A DNA stretch of 64,000 nucleotides from an uncultured bacterium. GTDB taxonomy: Bacteria > Cyanobacteriota > Vampirovibrionia > Gastranaerophilales > Gastranaerophilaceae. The stretch's first letter is position 1. Each line of letters opens with the position of its first letter. The notes under the pieces are model-generated. The model made no database searches and was not told the DNA's origin. It saw only the letters and a list, made by a program, of their open reading frames with translations. The DNA is taken from positions 1 to 64,000 of the forward strand of contig CAPQCU010000007.1 of assembly GCA_948684385.1 (NCBI GenBank). The letters run 5' to 3'. The position numbers and the translations under genes are program-made. Of the stretch, positions 35,391 through 42,724 are shown in pieces.

Positions 35391-36761
35391 TTAATGGATT
35401 AACTCCTTACCAAGATTTGTAATCGTTCCTGCGCCGAGACCTACGACAACATTGCCGGATTTAAGTGCCGGCTTAAGTTTTTGCGCAACTTCCTGCATAT
35501 TGCCTGAAATATATTCACAGTTTTGAAGTTCTGTTGCAAATTTTTCAGAATTCACTCCCTCAATCGGGTCTTCTGAAGCTGCATAAACATCAGTCACAAT
35601 AACACGACCGGCGTTTTCAAACGAAGTTTTAAACTCGTTCCAAAGTGCTTGCAGCCTTGTAAACCTGTGCGGCTGAAAAACTGCAATAACATTTTCTTTA
35701 CCAAATTTTGAAGCCGCAGCCTGAAGCGCTGCTTTGATTTCAGTCGGGTGGTGCGCATAGTCGTCAAAAACTTGAATTCCGTCAAATTCTCCAACTTTCT
35801 GGAACCTTCTGCCCATGCCGGTAAATGGGTAAAAATGTTGTGCTATTGATTTAACATTTACCCCCGCCTCGTTTAATGCCGCAACAACCGCTAAAGTATT
35901 ATAAACATTATGAATACCTGCAAGCTGAATTTTCAGCGTAGTCAGAAGCCCTCCAAGGTGATAAATTTCCAGAGTTTCATTATCAATACTTTTCGCGGTA
36001 TAATCAGCTTCTTTCAAACCAAAGGTAATAAAATCACCATTTAAAAGCTTAACACCTTCGTTGTCATTATTTACAATAACTTTTTTCGACTGAGAAATAG
36101 CCTGATTAAAAGTCTTAACCAAATCCGGCATACCGTTTTTGTAAAAATCAATGTGGTCTTCTTCAAGGTTATTGATTACAAGAATATCAGGAGAATACTT
36201 AACGATAGTTCCATCGCTTTCGTCTAATTCTGCGATAAAGAATTTACCACATTCCACAGGACATCCATCCTGTAGTTTTAAATCCGTCTGAATACATTTA
36301 CCCCGATGTTGGGCATTAGTATTAAGTTCTGGTATTATTCCCCCGTCTACAAACGAAGGTTCAAGCCCTGCTTTATCCAAAACATAAGAAGCAAGCCCGC
36401 TTGTAGTTGTCTTTCCGTGAGTACCGGAAAATCCAATAAAGCACTTGCCATCTTTTTGTGCAGTTGCTGCTATTTCTTTTAATAAATCCGAACGGTGGTA
36501 AATCGGAAGCCCGAGTTCTTTTGCACGAATAACTTCCGGATTATTATCTCTAATCGCCGTACTTTTTATTACAATCGCGCCTTCAGGTACGTTATTAGCA
36601 CTATGACCTACATTTACCTCCGCGCCCATTTCGCGTAATTTATCTATATATTTTGAATCAGCAATATCTGAACCTGAAACTGTATGACCGTCTTCGAGCA
36701 AATACTTTGCAAGCCCGCTCATACCTATTCCGCCAATTGCTATAAAATGATATTTTCCCAC
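35391..36761 (-). CDS. murC: UDP-N-acetylmuramate-L-alanine ligase with repeat-derived insert
   Basis: 456 residues. HFIAIGGIGMSGLAKYL, the ATP loop SGTHGKTTTSG, LDESDGT, NLEEDHIDFY and FDDYAHHPTEI mark MurC, which adds L-Ala to UDP-MurNAc. Between GGIIPELNTNAQ and CGKFFIAELDESDG there are about 17 extra residues (153-169, around RGKCIQTDLKLQDGCPV) compared with ordinary MurC as I recall it. They are encoded by a 51-bp copy of the dispersed repeat at 36254-36304, inserted in frame. A promoter TATAAT lies about 30 bp upstream. Confidence 0.95.
   Translation of the reverse strand: MGKYHFIAIGGIGMSGLAKYLLEDGHTVSGSDIADSKYIDKLREMGAEVNVGHSANNVPEGAIVIKSTAIRDNNPEVIRAKELGLPIYHRSDLLKEIAATAQKDGKCFIGFSGTHGKTTTSGLASYVLDKAGLEPSFVDGGIIPELNTNAQHRGKCIQTDLKLQDGCPVECGKFFIAELDESDGTIVKYSPDILVINNLEEDHIDFYKNGMPDLVKTFNQAISQSKKVIVNNDNEGVKLLNGDFITFGLKEADYTAKSIDNETLEIYHLGGLLTTLKIQLAGIHNVYNTLAVVAALNEAGVNVKSIAQHFYPFTGMGRRFQKVGEFDGIQVFDDYAHHPTEIKAALQAAASKFGKENVIAVFQPHRFTRLQALWNEFKTSFENAGRVIVTDVYAASEDPIEGVNSEKFATELQNCEYISGNMQEVAQKLKPALKSGNVVVGLGAGTITNLGKELIH
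36254..36304 (-). repeat. In-frame copy of the dispersed repeat within murC
   Basis: Minus strand GGGGTAAATGTATT, 28 bp with TTTAAAACTACAGG, then GTCCTGTGG. The intergenic unit at 12973-12919 has GGRGGAAATGTATT, also exactly 28 bp, then GTCCTGCGG. The length of 51 bp equals 17 codons, so the reading frame is kept. Confidence 0.75.
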
Positions 36762-36802
36762 ATTAAACCTCTCATTTCCCGGAAACTATTATAATACAAA
36801 AA

Positions 36803-37732
36803 TTATTTGTGACGCAAAATTTCATTCATTTTTTTTGAAGAAAAATCAAGAGTTGAGCTTACATGATGCACTGCATAAAAAGTCGGGTCAAAAACAGGGC
36901 GTTTTCGTTTTAAGATATTCGACACGAAAGTTGAAACAAGTCCTATCAATTTTCCAATCCAAAGGGGTAAATAAATCTCCCTGAAAGTTTTTTGAGGATA
37001 ATATTTTTCCGCAATCATCCGGTAATACCCGTCAATAGTGGTAATTTCAGGGTCAATAATATTAACGGCCTGATTGTCAAAATCATCCGTTTCACTGACT
37101 CTTACAATAACATCAGCAACATTTTTAACATTTGCAAGCGGCCAGCGGTTTTGTCCGCGCCATTTGCCAAAATGAACAATGAAAGGCGAAGTTTGTAAAA
37201 ACTCTACAACCCGTTTTTCAAGCGTCCTGTCGCCTTCACCCCAAACTGCAGCCGGACGTATGATTACATACTGTTTGCAATTTTCCTTAATCCACCCCTC
37301 TGACGCGATTTTGTATTTTGGATACGGATTTTTCGGAAACTCTAATAAAGGAGTGTTCTCATCTGCATCCTCAAAATCTTTTATTCCGTAAACATCTGTT
37401 GAAGAAATATAGATAAATTTTTTCTCCGCAAGTTTAGATAAAAACTTAACCGGCTCAAAATTTATTTTCCTAAATTCTTCATCCCGCCCTATATCAGAGG
37501 CTAAGCCCGCTGCGTGAACAACAACATCTACTTTTAAATCAGGGAGAGTCTGCTTATCAGAAGCATCTCCCTGAATAATTTCAACATTTGAAAGAGTCCT
37601 AAGCTCTTCGGGCATAGTTTTATGTACAAGCGCATAAACATACCATCCGGCTTTAACGTAAGCCTTAACAATATTTAGCCCGATAAAACCGGCTGCTCCT
37701 GTTACAAAAACAGTTTTACGAGATGAGTCCAT
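36803..37732 (-). CDS. NAD(P)-dependent epimerase/dehydratase-family SDR, possibly CerR-like
   Basis: 309 residues of the extended SDR type: TGAAGFIG dinucleotide motif, ISSTDVYG, and YPKYKIASE with the YxxxK catalytic pair. The C-terminus (FDPTFYAVHHVSSTLDFSSKKMNEIL) has the style of 3-beta-hydroxysteroid-dehydrogenase-like SDRs. The ATG at 37732 lies 17 bp inside the upstream alpha-oxoamine synthase gene, so the two are coupled. That pairing resembles serine palmitoyltransferase plus the ceramide reductase CerR of bacterial sphingolipid synthesis, or alternatively Kbl plus an SDR-type threonine dehydrogenase. Confidence 0.75.
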   Translation of the reverse strand: MDSSRKTVFVTGAAGFIGLNIVKAYVKAGWYVYALVHKTMPEELRTLSNVEIIQGDASDKQTLPDLKVDVVVHAAGLASDIGRDEEFRKINFEPVKFLSKLAEKKFIYISSTDVYGIKDFEDADENTPLLEFPKNPYPKYKIASEGWIKENCKQYVIIRPAAVWGEGDRTLEKRVVEFLQTSPFIVHFGKWRGQNRWPLANVKNVADVIVRVSETDDFDNQAVNIIDPEITTIDGYYRMIAEKYYPQKTFREIYLPLWIGKLIGLVSTFVSNILKRKRPVFDPTFYAVHHVSSTLDFSSKKMNEILRHK

Positions 37733-38993
37733 ACTCACGACCCAGTTCCGCAATAATTTCTACAGCCTTATCAATCTGCTCAAAAGTCAGCTCTTTCATT
37801 GTACAAAGTCTCAGTCTGCATTCTTTGCGTCTTACTGCCGGATAAGTAACAATATTTACGTAAACCCCGCGCCTTCTAAGTTTTTCATACATTTCAAATA
37901 GAACAGGCTCACTATAAACCATTACCGGAACAACTGCAGACTGCGAATGTCCGATATCAAAACCTTTTTCAAGAAGTTTTGATTTCAAATACTCAGTATT
38001 CTGCCAGAGTTTATCACGACCGGCATTATCTGTTTCAAGAAGTTTAAACACTTCATTAAGCCCGCCTGCAACGGAAGCAGGAAGCGCTGTTGAGAAGAAA
38101 TAGCTTCTTGCATACAATCTTAAATATTGAACAATTTGTCTTGAAGCTGCGCAGTAACCGCCAAGTCCGCCCGGCCCTTTACTCAGCATTCCGACATGCA
38201 AATCAACTTTATCCATCACTCCAAAATGTTCTGCTGTTCCGCGTCCGGTCTTACCTACAATACCTACACCATGCGCATCGTCAACCATAACCCGACAATT
38301 GTATTTTTGTGCAAGTTCAACAATCTTATCAAGCGGAGCCATATCGCCATCCATTGAAAAAACACCGTCAGTAATTATTAGTCTGCCTGTTTTTTCTTCA
38401 GGAAGTCTTGATAAAATTCTTTCTAAGTATTTCATATCTCTATGCGGAAATACTTTAATATCCGCACCTGAAAGCATACATCCGTCAAAAATTGAAGCGT
38501 GGTTTGCAGCATCGTTTATAATAACATCATTCTTACCGCAAAGCGCTGAGACTATACCAACATTTGCACCATATCCACTCGGAAAAACAATGCAATCTTC
38601 TGCGCCGTAAAACTTAGCAATCCTTGCTTCAAGCTCTTTATGAATTTCTGTAATACCCGCGTAATTTGAAACAGCTCCCATTCCGTAACCAAATTCTTCA
38701 AGCGCTCTTCTTGCACCTTCCATAACCTGAGGATGCGTAGACAAGTTCAAATAAGAATTTGAGCCAAGCATTATAACATCATGAACTTCGCCGTCTTTTT
38801 CTTTAATCTTAGATTCGGCAGAAACTTTATTCATTGTGACCATTCCGAGAGCCTCATTTCCGGTCATTACACCGCTTGATAAGACTTCATCAAGACGTTC
38901 GGTTTTTCCAAAAATATCTTCTCCTTCAAGAGTGTCAATAAAATTTTCAAACTTTAAATTCATAAATTTCTTTTCTGATGTTAAATCTAGCAT
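37716..38993 (-). CDS. Alpha-oxoamine synthase (serine palmitoyltransferase- or Kbl-like)
   Basis: 425 residues, PLP fold type I. NHASIFDGCML, TDGVFSMDGDMAPL, VDDAHGVG and the PLP lysine K272 in LSKGPGGLGGY are present. It condenses an amino acid with an acyl-CoA. The HASIxDG motif and the 60-residue N-terminal extension favour Spt/Kbl over BioF, although bioD lies two genes upstream. It starts at an ATG behind AAGGAAG. The coupled SDR gene downstream suggests the product is reduced next. Confidence 0.8.
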   Translation of the reverse strand: MLDLTSEKKFMNLKFENFIDTLEGEDIFGKTERLDEVLSSGVMTGNEALGMVTMNKVSAESKIKEKDGEVHDVIMLGSNSYLNLSTHPQVMEGARRALEEFGYGMGAVSNYAGITEIHKELEARIAKFYGAEDCIVFPSGYGANVGIVSALCGKNDVIINDAANHASIFDGCMLSGADIKVFPHRDMKYLERILSRLPEEKTGRLIITDGVFSMDGDMAPLDKIVELAQKYNCRVMVDDAHGVGIVGKTGRGTAEHFGVMDKVDLHVGMLSKGPGGLGGYCAASRQIVQYLRLYARSYFFSTALPASVAGGLNEVFKLLETDNAGRDKLWQNTEYLKSKLLEKGFDIGHSQSAVVPVMVYSEPVLFEMYEKLRRRGVYVNIVTYPAVRRKECRLRLCTMKELTFEQIDKAVEIIAELGREYGLIS

Positions 38994-39060
38994 TTGTCTT
39001 CCTTTTCCGCCTTTAACTATGGCATTTTATTTCATATCTGTAAATTTTTATATTGGAAAT

Positions 39061-39576
39061 TTAACTAATACTTAAGTAGCTGATAAATTTCCCGCCGTAA
39101 CTCTTTGACTTAATAAGCTCAAAGCCTTCAAAATCAAAGTCTTTAATACCTTCAACAATAATAATTTTTCCTTTTATGTTTGCTAAAACAGAAGCATAAA
39201 GCTCTTCACTCATATAAGGAGGGTCAATATAAACTACGTCAAACTCTCCATCGAGTTTTTGCACGAGTTTTGTGCTGTCACCGATTTGTAAATCCGGCTT
39301 AAGCCCCAGTAACTCATAATTTCTTTTAATAACAGCAGCAGCTTTCGGATTTTTTTCAAAAACTTTAACTTCTTTAAATCCGCGTGAAAGCGCTTCAAGC
39401 CCCATCACACCTGAACCGCCAAAAACATCCAGAAAAGTTTTACCCTCAAACTCTCCAAGCATAGAAAAAAGAGCATTAAAAACCCCCATCCTGACCTTGG
39501 AAAGCGTCGGACGTGTTATATTTTCATCAGGAACAACAAGTTTGCGCCCCTTATATTTGCCGGCAGTTATTATCAT
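39061..39576 (-). CDS. rsmD: 16S rRNA (guanine966-N2)-methyltransferase
   Basis: 171 residues, Rossmann methyltransferase: FLDVFGGSGVMGLEALSRG binds AdoMet and DVVYIDPPYM is the NPPY-type catalytic motif (DPPY). The ITAGKYKGRKLVVP start is typical. It methylates G966 in helix 31. The start overlaps bioD by 4 bp. Confidence 0.94.
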   Translation of the reverse strand: MIITAGKYKGRKLVVPDENITRPTLSKVRMGVFNALFSMLGEFEGKTFLDVFGGSGVMGLEALSRGFKEVKVFEKNPKAAAVIKRNYELLGLKPDLQIGDSTKLVQKLDGEFDVVYIDPPYMSEELYASVLANIKGKIIIVEGIKDFDFEGFELIKSKSYGGKFISYLSIS

Positions 39577-40286
39577 AGCTCCAGTTTTTCTATCTTTACA
39601 TTAAAAATACTTTCAATATCCACACCGTTTAGAATACCCGTAATCAAATCCTCCGGAGAGAATTTACCTTCTAAATGCGAAATTAAACCTAAAATTTTTA
39701 CATTCGTATACTCTTCAATCACCCTTGGAATAGCGTTCAAAAGGTGTTTCGGGCAGTCATCCGTAATATTATTTATCACAACTCCCCTAATATCCAGCCC
39801 TTTTTCCTGCGCTGTATAAATCGAAAGCAAAGTGTCATTTATCGAATCTTCTCTTGGAGTAACTACAAACAAAAGCGGTATTTGCAATTTCTTTACCAGA
39901 TCTGCAGTCTGTACAGCAGGTGCAATCGGACTTAATAGGCCGCCATCACCGTCAAGAATAGTGGAATCTCCCATTGCCGAAATTTTTGCATACTCTTTTA
40001 AAATAAGTTCAATCTCAATTGGCTCATTTTCCAGCTCCGAAGCAATTAGCGGCTCAAGATTTGATTTAAAAAGATACGAAAAATGAGTATTTATATACGG
40101 ATCAATAGTTTTAACATAAGTTAAATCCGGTGACTGCATAAATCCATTGCGCTCTATTCCTGCAGTTTGAATTGGTTTATAAACACTTGTTGAATAACCA
40201 AGGCTTTGCATGGTTGCAGCAAGCCCCGCAGTCAAAAAGGTTTTGCCTTCTTTTCTGTTAGAAGATGTGATGTATAGATTTAGCAT
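39573..40286 (-). CDS. bioD: Dethiobiotin synthetase
   Basis: 237 residues of the P-loop family. The N-terminus LYITSSNRKEGKTFLTAGLA carries the Walker-like EGKT, and KPIQTAGIERNG plus DGDGGLLSPIAP match BioD substrate loops. It closes the ureido ring of dethiobiotin from DAPA, CO2 and ATP. No other biotin genes are certain in the window; the alpha-oxoamine synthase downstream could be read as BioF, but its motifs fit Spt/Kbl better. Confidence 0.85.
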   Translation of the reverse strand: MLNLYITSSNRKEGKTFLTAGLAATMQSLGYSTSVYKPIQTAGIERNGFMQSPDLTYVKTIDPYINTHFSYLFKSNLEPLIASELENEPIEIELILKEYAKISAMGDSTILDGDGGLLSPIAPAVQTADLVKKLQIPLLFVVTPREDSINDTLLSIYTAQEKGLDIRGVVINNITDDCPKHLLNAIPRVIEEYTNVKILGLISHLEGKFSPEDLITGILNGVDIESIFNVKIEKLEL

Positions 40287-40303
40287 AAATTTATATTATC
40301 ATA

Positions 40304-40720
40304 TTAATACACAATCTGTACAGTAATATTTCTTGAGCGCGGTTTATTATCAAAATCCAATAGCACAACCTGCTGCCATGTTCCGAGGTTCAAAAGTCCG
40401 TCTTTCAGTGCAACATTTACCGAGCTTCCTACAAGTGCCGCTCTTACGTGCGCGTAACCGTTACCATCGTGCCAGATTTCGTCGTGATGATACTCTGCTC
40501 CCGTCGGTGCAATTCTCTCCAAAGCTTCTTTTAAGTCATTTATTAAGCCTTCTTCGTACTCAATCGTAGTTACGGCAGAAGTGCTGCCCTGAATAGAAAT
40601 ACACACAAGCGCATCCTTTAAAGCGTGTTGATAAACGCAGTTTTGAACATGTTTTGTAATATTAATAATGTCATTATTTCCGCGCGTATTAATCTGAAAA
40701 TGTTCGTTAATTACAGGCAT
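40304..40720 (-). CDS. YjbQ/UPF0047-family protein
   Basis: 138 residues. SIQGSTSAVTTIEYEEGLINDL, YHHDEIWHDGNGYAHVRAALVGSS and GTWQQVVLLDFD are the conserved blocks of UPF0047, whose E. coli member can show weak thiamine phosphate synthase activity; the true role is unknown. The histidines H79, H80 and H84 could bind a metal. Confidence 0.9.
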   Translation of the reverse strand: MPVINEHFQINTRGNNDIINITKHVQNCVYQHALKDALVCISIQGSTSAVTTIEYEEGLINDLKEALERIAPTGAEYHHDEIWHDGNGYAHVRAALVGSSVNVALKDGLLNLGTWQQVVLLDFDNKPRSRNITVQIVY

Positions 40721-40730
40721 AATTTACCCC

Positions 40731-40979
40731 TTATTCTCCTATCTCTTTGTACAAAGTCGACGCGTCCTGAACACTTACATTTCCTGTCGGAATAACTAAC
40801 ACTTCAACTTTTTCAACTCTGTTTGAATACTCAATTTCAATAATATCCCCTACTTTTAACTGCTTAGCAGGCTTTGCCGGATTTCCGTTTACAAGTACAC
40901 GCCCCATTTCAGAAACAGTATTTGCAACAGTTCTGCGTTTTATTAGTCTTGAAACTTTTAAAAATTTGTCTAATCTCAT
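40731..40979 (-). CDS. rqcP: S4-domain RNA-binding protein, RqcP/Hsp15-like
   Basis: 82 residues, almost all S4 domain (MRLDKFLKVSRLIKRRTVANTVSEMGRVLVNG). RqcP (YabO) binds stalled 50S-peptidyl-tRNA and helps RqcH add alanine tails. No rqcH is in the window, so an Hsp15 role is the alternative. AAGGAAAT precedes the ATG, just after a perfect hairpin. Confidence 0.85.
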   Translation of the reverse strand: MRLDKFLKVSRLIKRRTVANTVSEMGRVLVNGNPAKPAKQLKVGDIIEIEYSNRVEKVEVLVIPTGNVSVQDASTLYKEIGE

Positions 40980-40993
40980 AAATATTTCCTTGT

Positions 40994-41027
40994 GCGGGCG
41001 GGCGTTGTAAAATCAACGCCCGCCCGC
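40994..41027. repeat. Perfect GC-rich hairpin between pnp and rqcP
   Basis: GCGGGCGGGCGTTG and its complement (40994-41007, 41014-41027) around TAAAAT. No T-run follows on either strand, so it is not a classical terminator; mRNA stabilisation of the pnp transcript or a REP-like role is possible. Confidence 0.8.
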
Positions 41028-41034
41028 AGTATAA

Positions 41035-41838
41035 CTATATTTCTTTAATCACATCTTTTACAAGAGTTTTAAACCTGTCTTTTGCAACATTTGCAGCGTG
41101 AATAACGTCTGAATGCGAAAGCCCTACGGTACTTACCCCTGCTGCAGAGTTGCAAATACAGCTTAAGCCGATAACTTTCATACCTGCCCACGAAGCTGTA
41201 ACAGCTTCCGGCACAGTTGACATTCCGACTGCATCAGCACCGATGACTCTTGCCATCCTAACTTCTGCAGGAGTCTCATAAGACGGGCCTGTAAGCGCCA
41301 TATAAACCCCTTCTTGCAAATCAATTCCAAGTTTGGAGGCAATCTTTTTAACAAGTTCAATATATTCAAGTGTGTAAACTTCACTCATATCAGGAAATCT
41401 ATCGCCCATACTGTCGTCATTAGCGCCGATAAGCGGGTTTACGCCCATGTAGTTTATGTGGTCAGTAATAATCATTAAATCAGAAGGATTGAAAGCAGGA
41501 TTTACACCGCCTGCAGCGTTAGTTACAATAAGCGTTTCCACCCCGAGTTTTTTCATAACTTTTACAGGAAAAACGACTTTCTGAATAGAATGACCTTCGT
41601 AAAAATGAAACCTGCCCTGCATCATAACGACATTTTTGCCGTTAATCTCTGCAAACACAAGCCTTCCCTTGTGTCCTGAAACAGTTGAAGCTTCAAACCC
41701 CGGAATATCGGAATAAGGTATTGCAACTTTGCAAAACTCGTCTGCTAAATCACCAAGCCCTGAGCCTAAAATTATACCGATTTCCGGCTTAAATCCGTCA
41801 ATTTTTCCTTTAATAAAATTTACTGCACTATCTAACAT
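41035..41838 (-). CDS. Purine-nucleoside phosphorylase (trimeric, PunA type)
   Basis: 267 residues. The IILGSGLGDLAD loop, QGRFHFYEGHS, VTNAAGGVNP and YMALTGPSYETPAEVRM match the low-molecular-mass trimeric family acting on guanosine and inosine in salvage. Asparagine at the specificity position reads N in SCICNSAAGVS, the usual 6-oxopurine type. It ends in the hairpin before rqcP. Confidence 0.94.
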   Translation of the reverse strand: MLDSAVNFIKGKIDGFKPEIGIILGSGLGDLADEFCKVAIPYSDIPGFEASTVSGHKGRLVFAEINGKNVVMMQGRFHFYEGHSIQKVVFPVKVMKKLGVETLIVTNAAGGVNPAFNPSDLMIITDHINYMGVNPLIGANDDSMGDRFPDMSEVYTLEYIELVKKIASKLGIDLQEGVYMALTGPSYETPAEVRMARVIGADAVGMSTVPEAVTASWAGMKVIGLSCICNSAAGVSTVGLSHSDVIHAANVAKDRFKTLVKDVIKEI

Positions 41839-41966
41839 AACACTAAAATCCCCCGCAGAGTATTTTACAACAAAAAAGTTATTTTAAAAAGATAATTTAC
41901 AAAAATTATCACAATCCGTGCTCATTGCCTGTTACAATCAAGCCGGCAAAAAAATAGAATAATATT

Positions 41967-42188
41967 ATGACAAATAGCACGATTAACATCGTTATTGAAA
42001 ACATAAAACACTATAGAAAAATTCGAAATCTCACACAAGAAAAATTGAGTGAGATTAGCGGAATATCCAGAGATTATTTGTCAGAAATAGAGAGAGGTAA
42101 GAAAACTCCAAGCCTGAAGCGTTTAATTTTAATTGCAAAAGCACTGGATGTCGAGATTTATAAGTTATTTATAGTTAATCATCAATAA
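41967..42188 (+). CDS. Small Xre-family helix-turn-helix regulator
   Basis: 73 residues, essentially one Cro/C1-type HTH (RNLTQEKLSEISGISRDYLSEIERGKKTPSLKRLILIAKALDVEIYKLF). The ATG lies 6 bp behind a TAGAAT -10 with no ribosome site, a leaderless arrangement. It converges on the 100-residue protein gene with a 14-bp overlap; a degraded copy of a similar HTH lies beyond that gene. Confidence 0.88.
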   Translation: MTNSTINIVIENIKHYRKIRNLTQEKLSEISGISRDYLSEIERGKKTPSLKRLILIAKALDVEIYKLFIVNHQ

Positions 42189-42477
42189 CAACATCGGCTA
42201 AATTTAATGGAAGTATATGTGACATAAACTCAGAATCATTTAGAGCATTATCCTCATTTAGAATATCACATATTTTCATTGCAGTACTTTCCGTTTTTTC
42301 TTCTAATTCTGCCAACATGTGCAAAATATTTCCAACAGTTTCAGAGTCATTACGATATTTGCAGTAACTATAGATTATATTTATTGTCGATTTTATTTCT
42401 TTCATATTATTAAGAATATCTTTCAACCTGTTTTTTAATGCTTGTTTTAATCTTTTCTTTCTTTTTTCGCTTGTCAT
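42175..42477 (-). CDS. Hypothetical helical protein beside the Xre gene
   Basis: 100 residues, no family recognised. Lysine/arginine-rich start (MTSEKRKKRLKQALKNRLKD), then predicted helices with an acidic end (LNLADVVIDD). AGAGGTAA lies 5 nt before the ATG at 42477; a longer open frame to 42648 exists but would start in dispersed-repeat sequence and is rejected. Its antisense overlap with the Xre gene makes joint control likely. Confidence 0.6.
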   Translation of the reverse strand: MTSEKRKKRLKQALKNRLKDILNNMKEIKSTINIIYSYCKYRNDSETVGNILHMLAELEEKTESTAMKICDILNEDNALNDSEFMSHILPLNLADVVIDD

Positions 42478-42481
42478 AATA

Positions 42482-42550
42482 TTACCTCTAAGTCGTGCTA
42501 CAATTGCAGACAAGCTTGGAATTGATGCATATAAATTGTTGATGGAATAG
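42482..42550 (+). pseudogene. Remnant of an Xre-family gene (C-terminal end)
   Basis: Plus-strand codons read LPLSRATIADKLGIDAYKLLME then TAG, matching the end of HTH proteins such as the intact neighbour (LILIAKALDVEIYKLF). No upstream HTH or start remains; the gene at 42175-42477 lies in its place. Confidence 0.45.
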
Positions 42551-42554
42551 TTTG

Positions 42555-42721
42555 GGAGGGAGAAATTCGTAGTTCCAGAACAAACGAAATTATTTCCCCC
42601 TGCACAGATAACGCTGAGCTTGTAGTCCCCAAACCCAGCCCAATACATTTACCCCTTTACCCCATGAGGGCGTTAAACTGGTAGTCTAAAATGCAATTAA
42701 ATATATTTACCCCTTTACCCC
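42555..42721 (-). repeat. Tandem block of three dispersed-repeat units
   Basis: Minus-strand units at about 42713-42664 (GGGGTAAATATATT...GACTACCAGTTTAACGC), 42655-42601 (GGGGTAAATGTATTGGGCTGGG...GACTACAAGCTCAGCG) and a diverged 42600-42555 (GGGGGAAATAATTTCG...GGAACTACGAA). Exact GGGGTAAA cores lie at 42721-42714, 42713-42706, 42663-42656 and 42655-42648. Confidence 0.75.
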
Positions 42722-42724
42722 CGC

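Noticed and set aside
35857..35864. Second GGGGTAAATGTT core in murC as another insertion
   Set aside because: It encodes GVNVKSI at a place where MurC normally has a similar GxxV segment and no extra length, so only the core octamer matches.
42478..42648. N-terminal extension of the 100-residue protein to 42648
   Set aside because: It would start within the dispersed repeat and read through the Xre remnant; the ATG at 42477 has a proper ribosome site.
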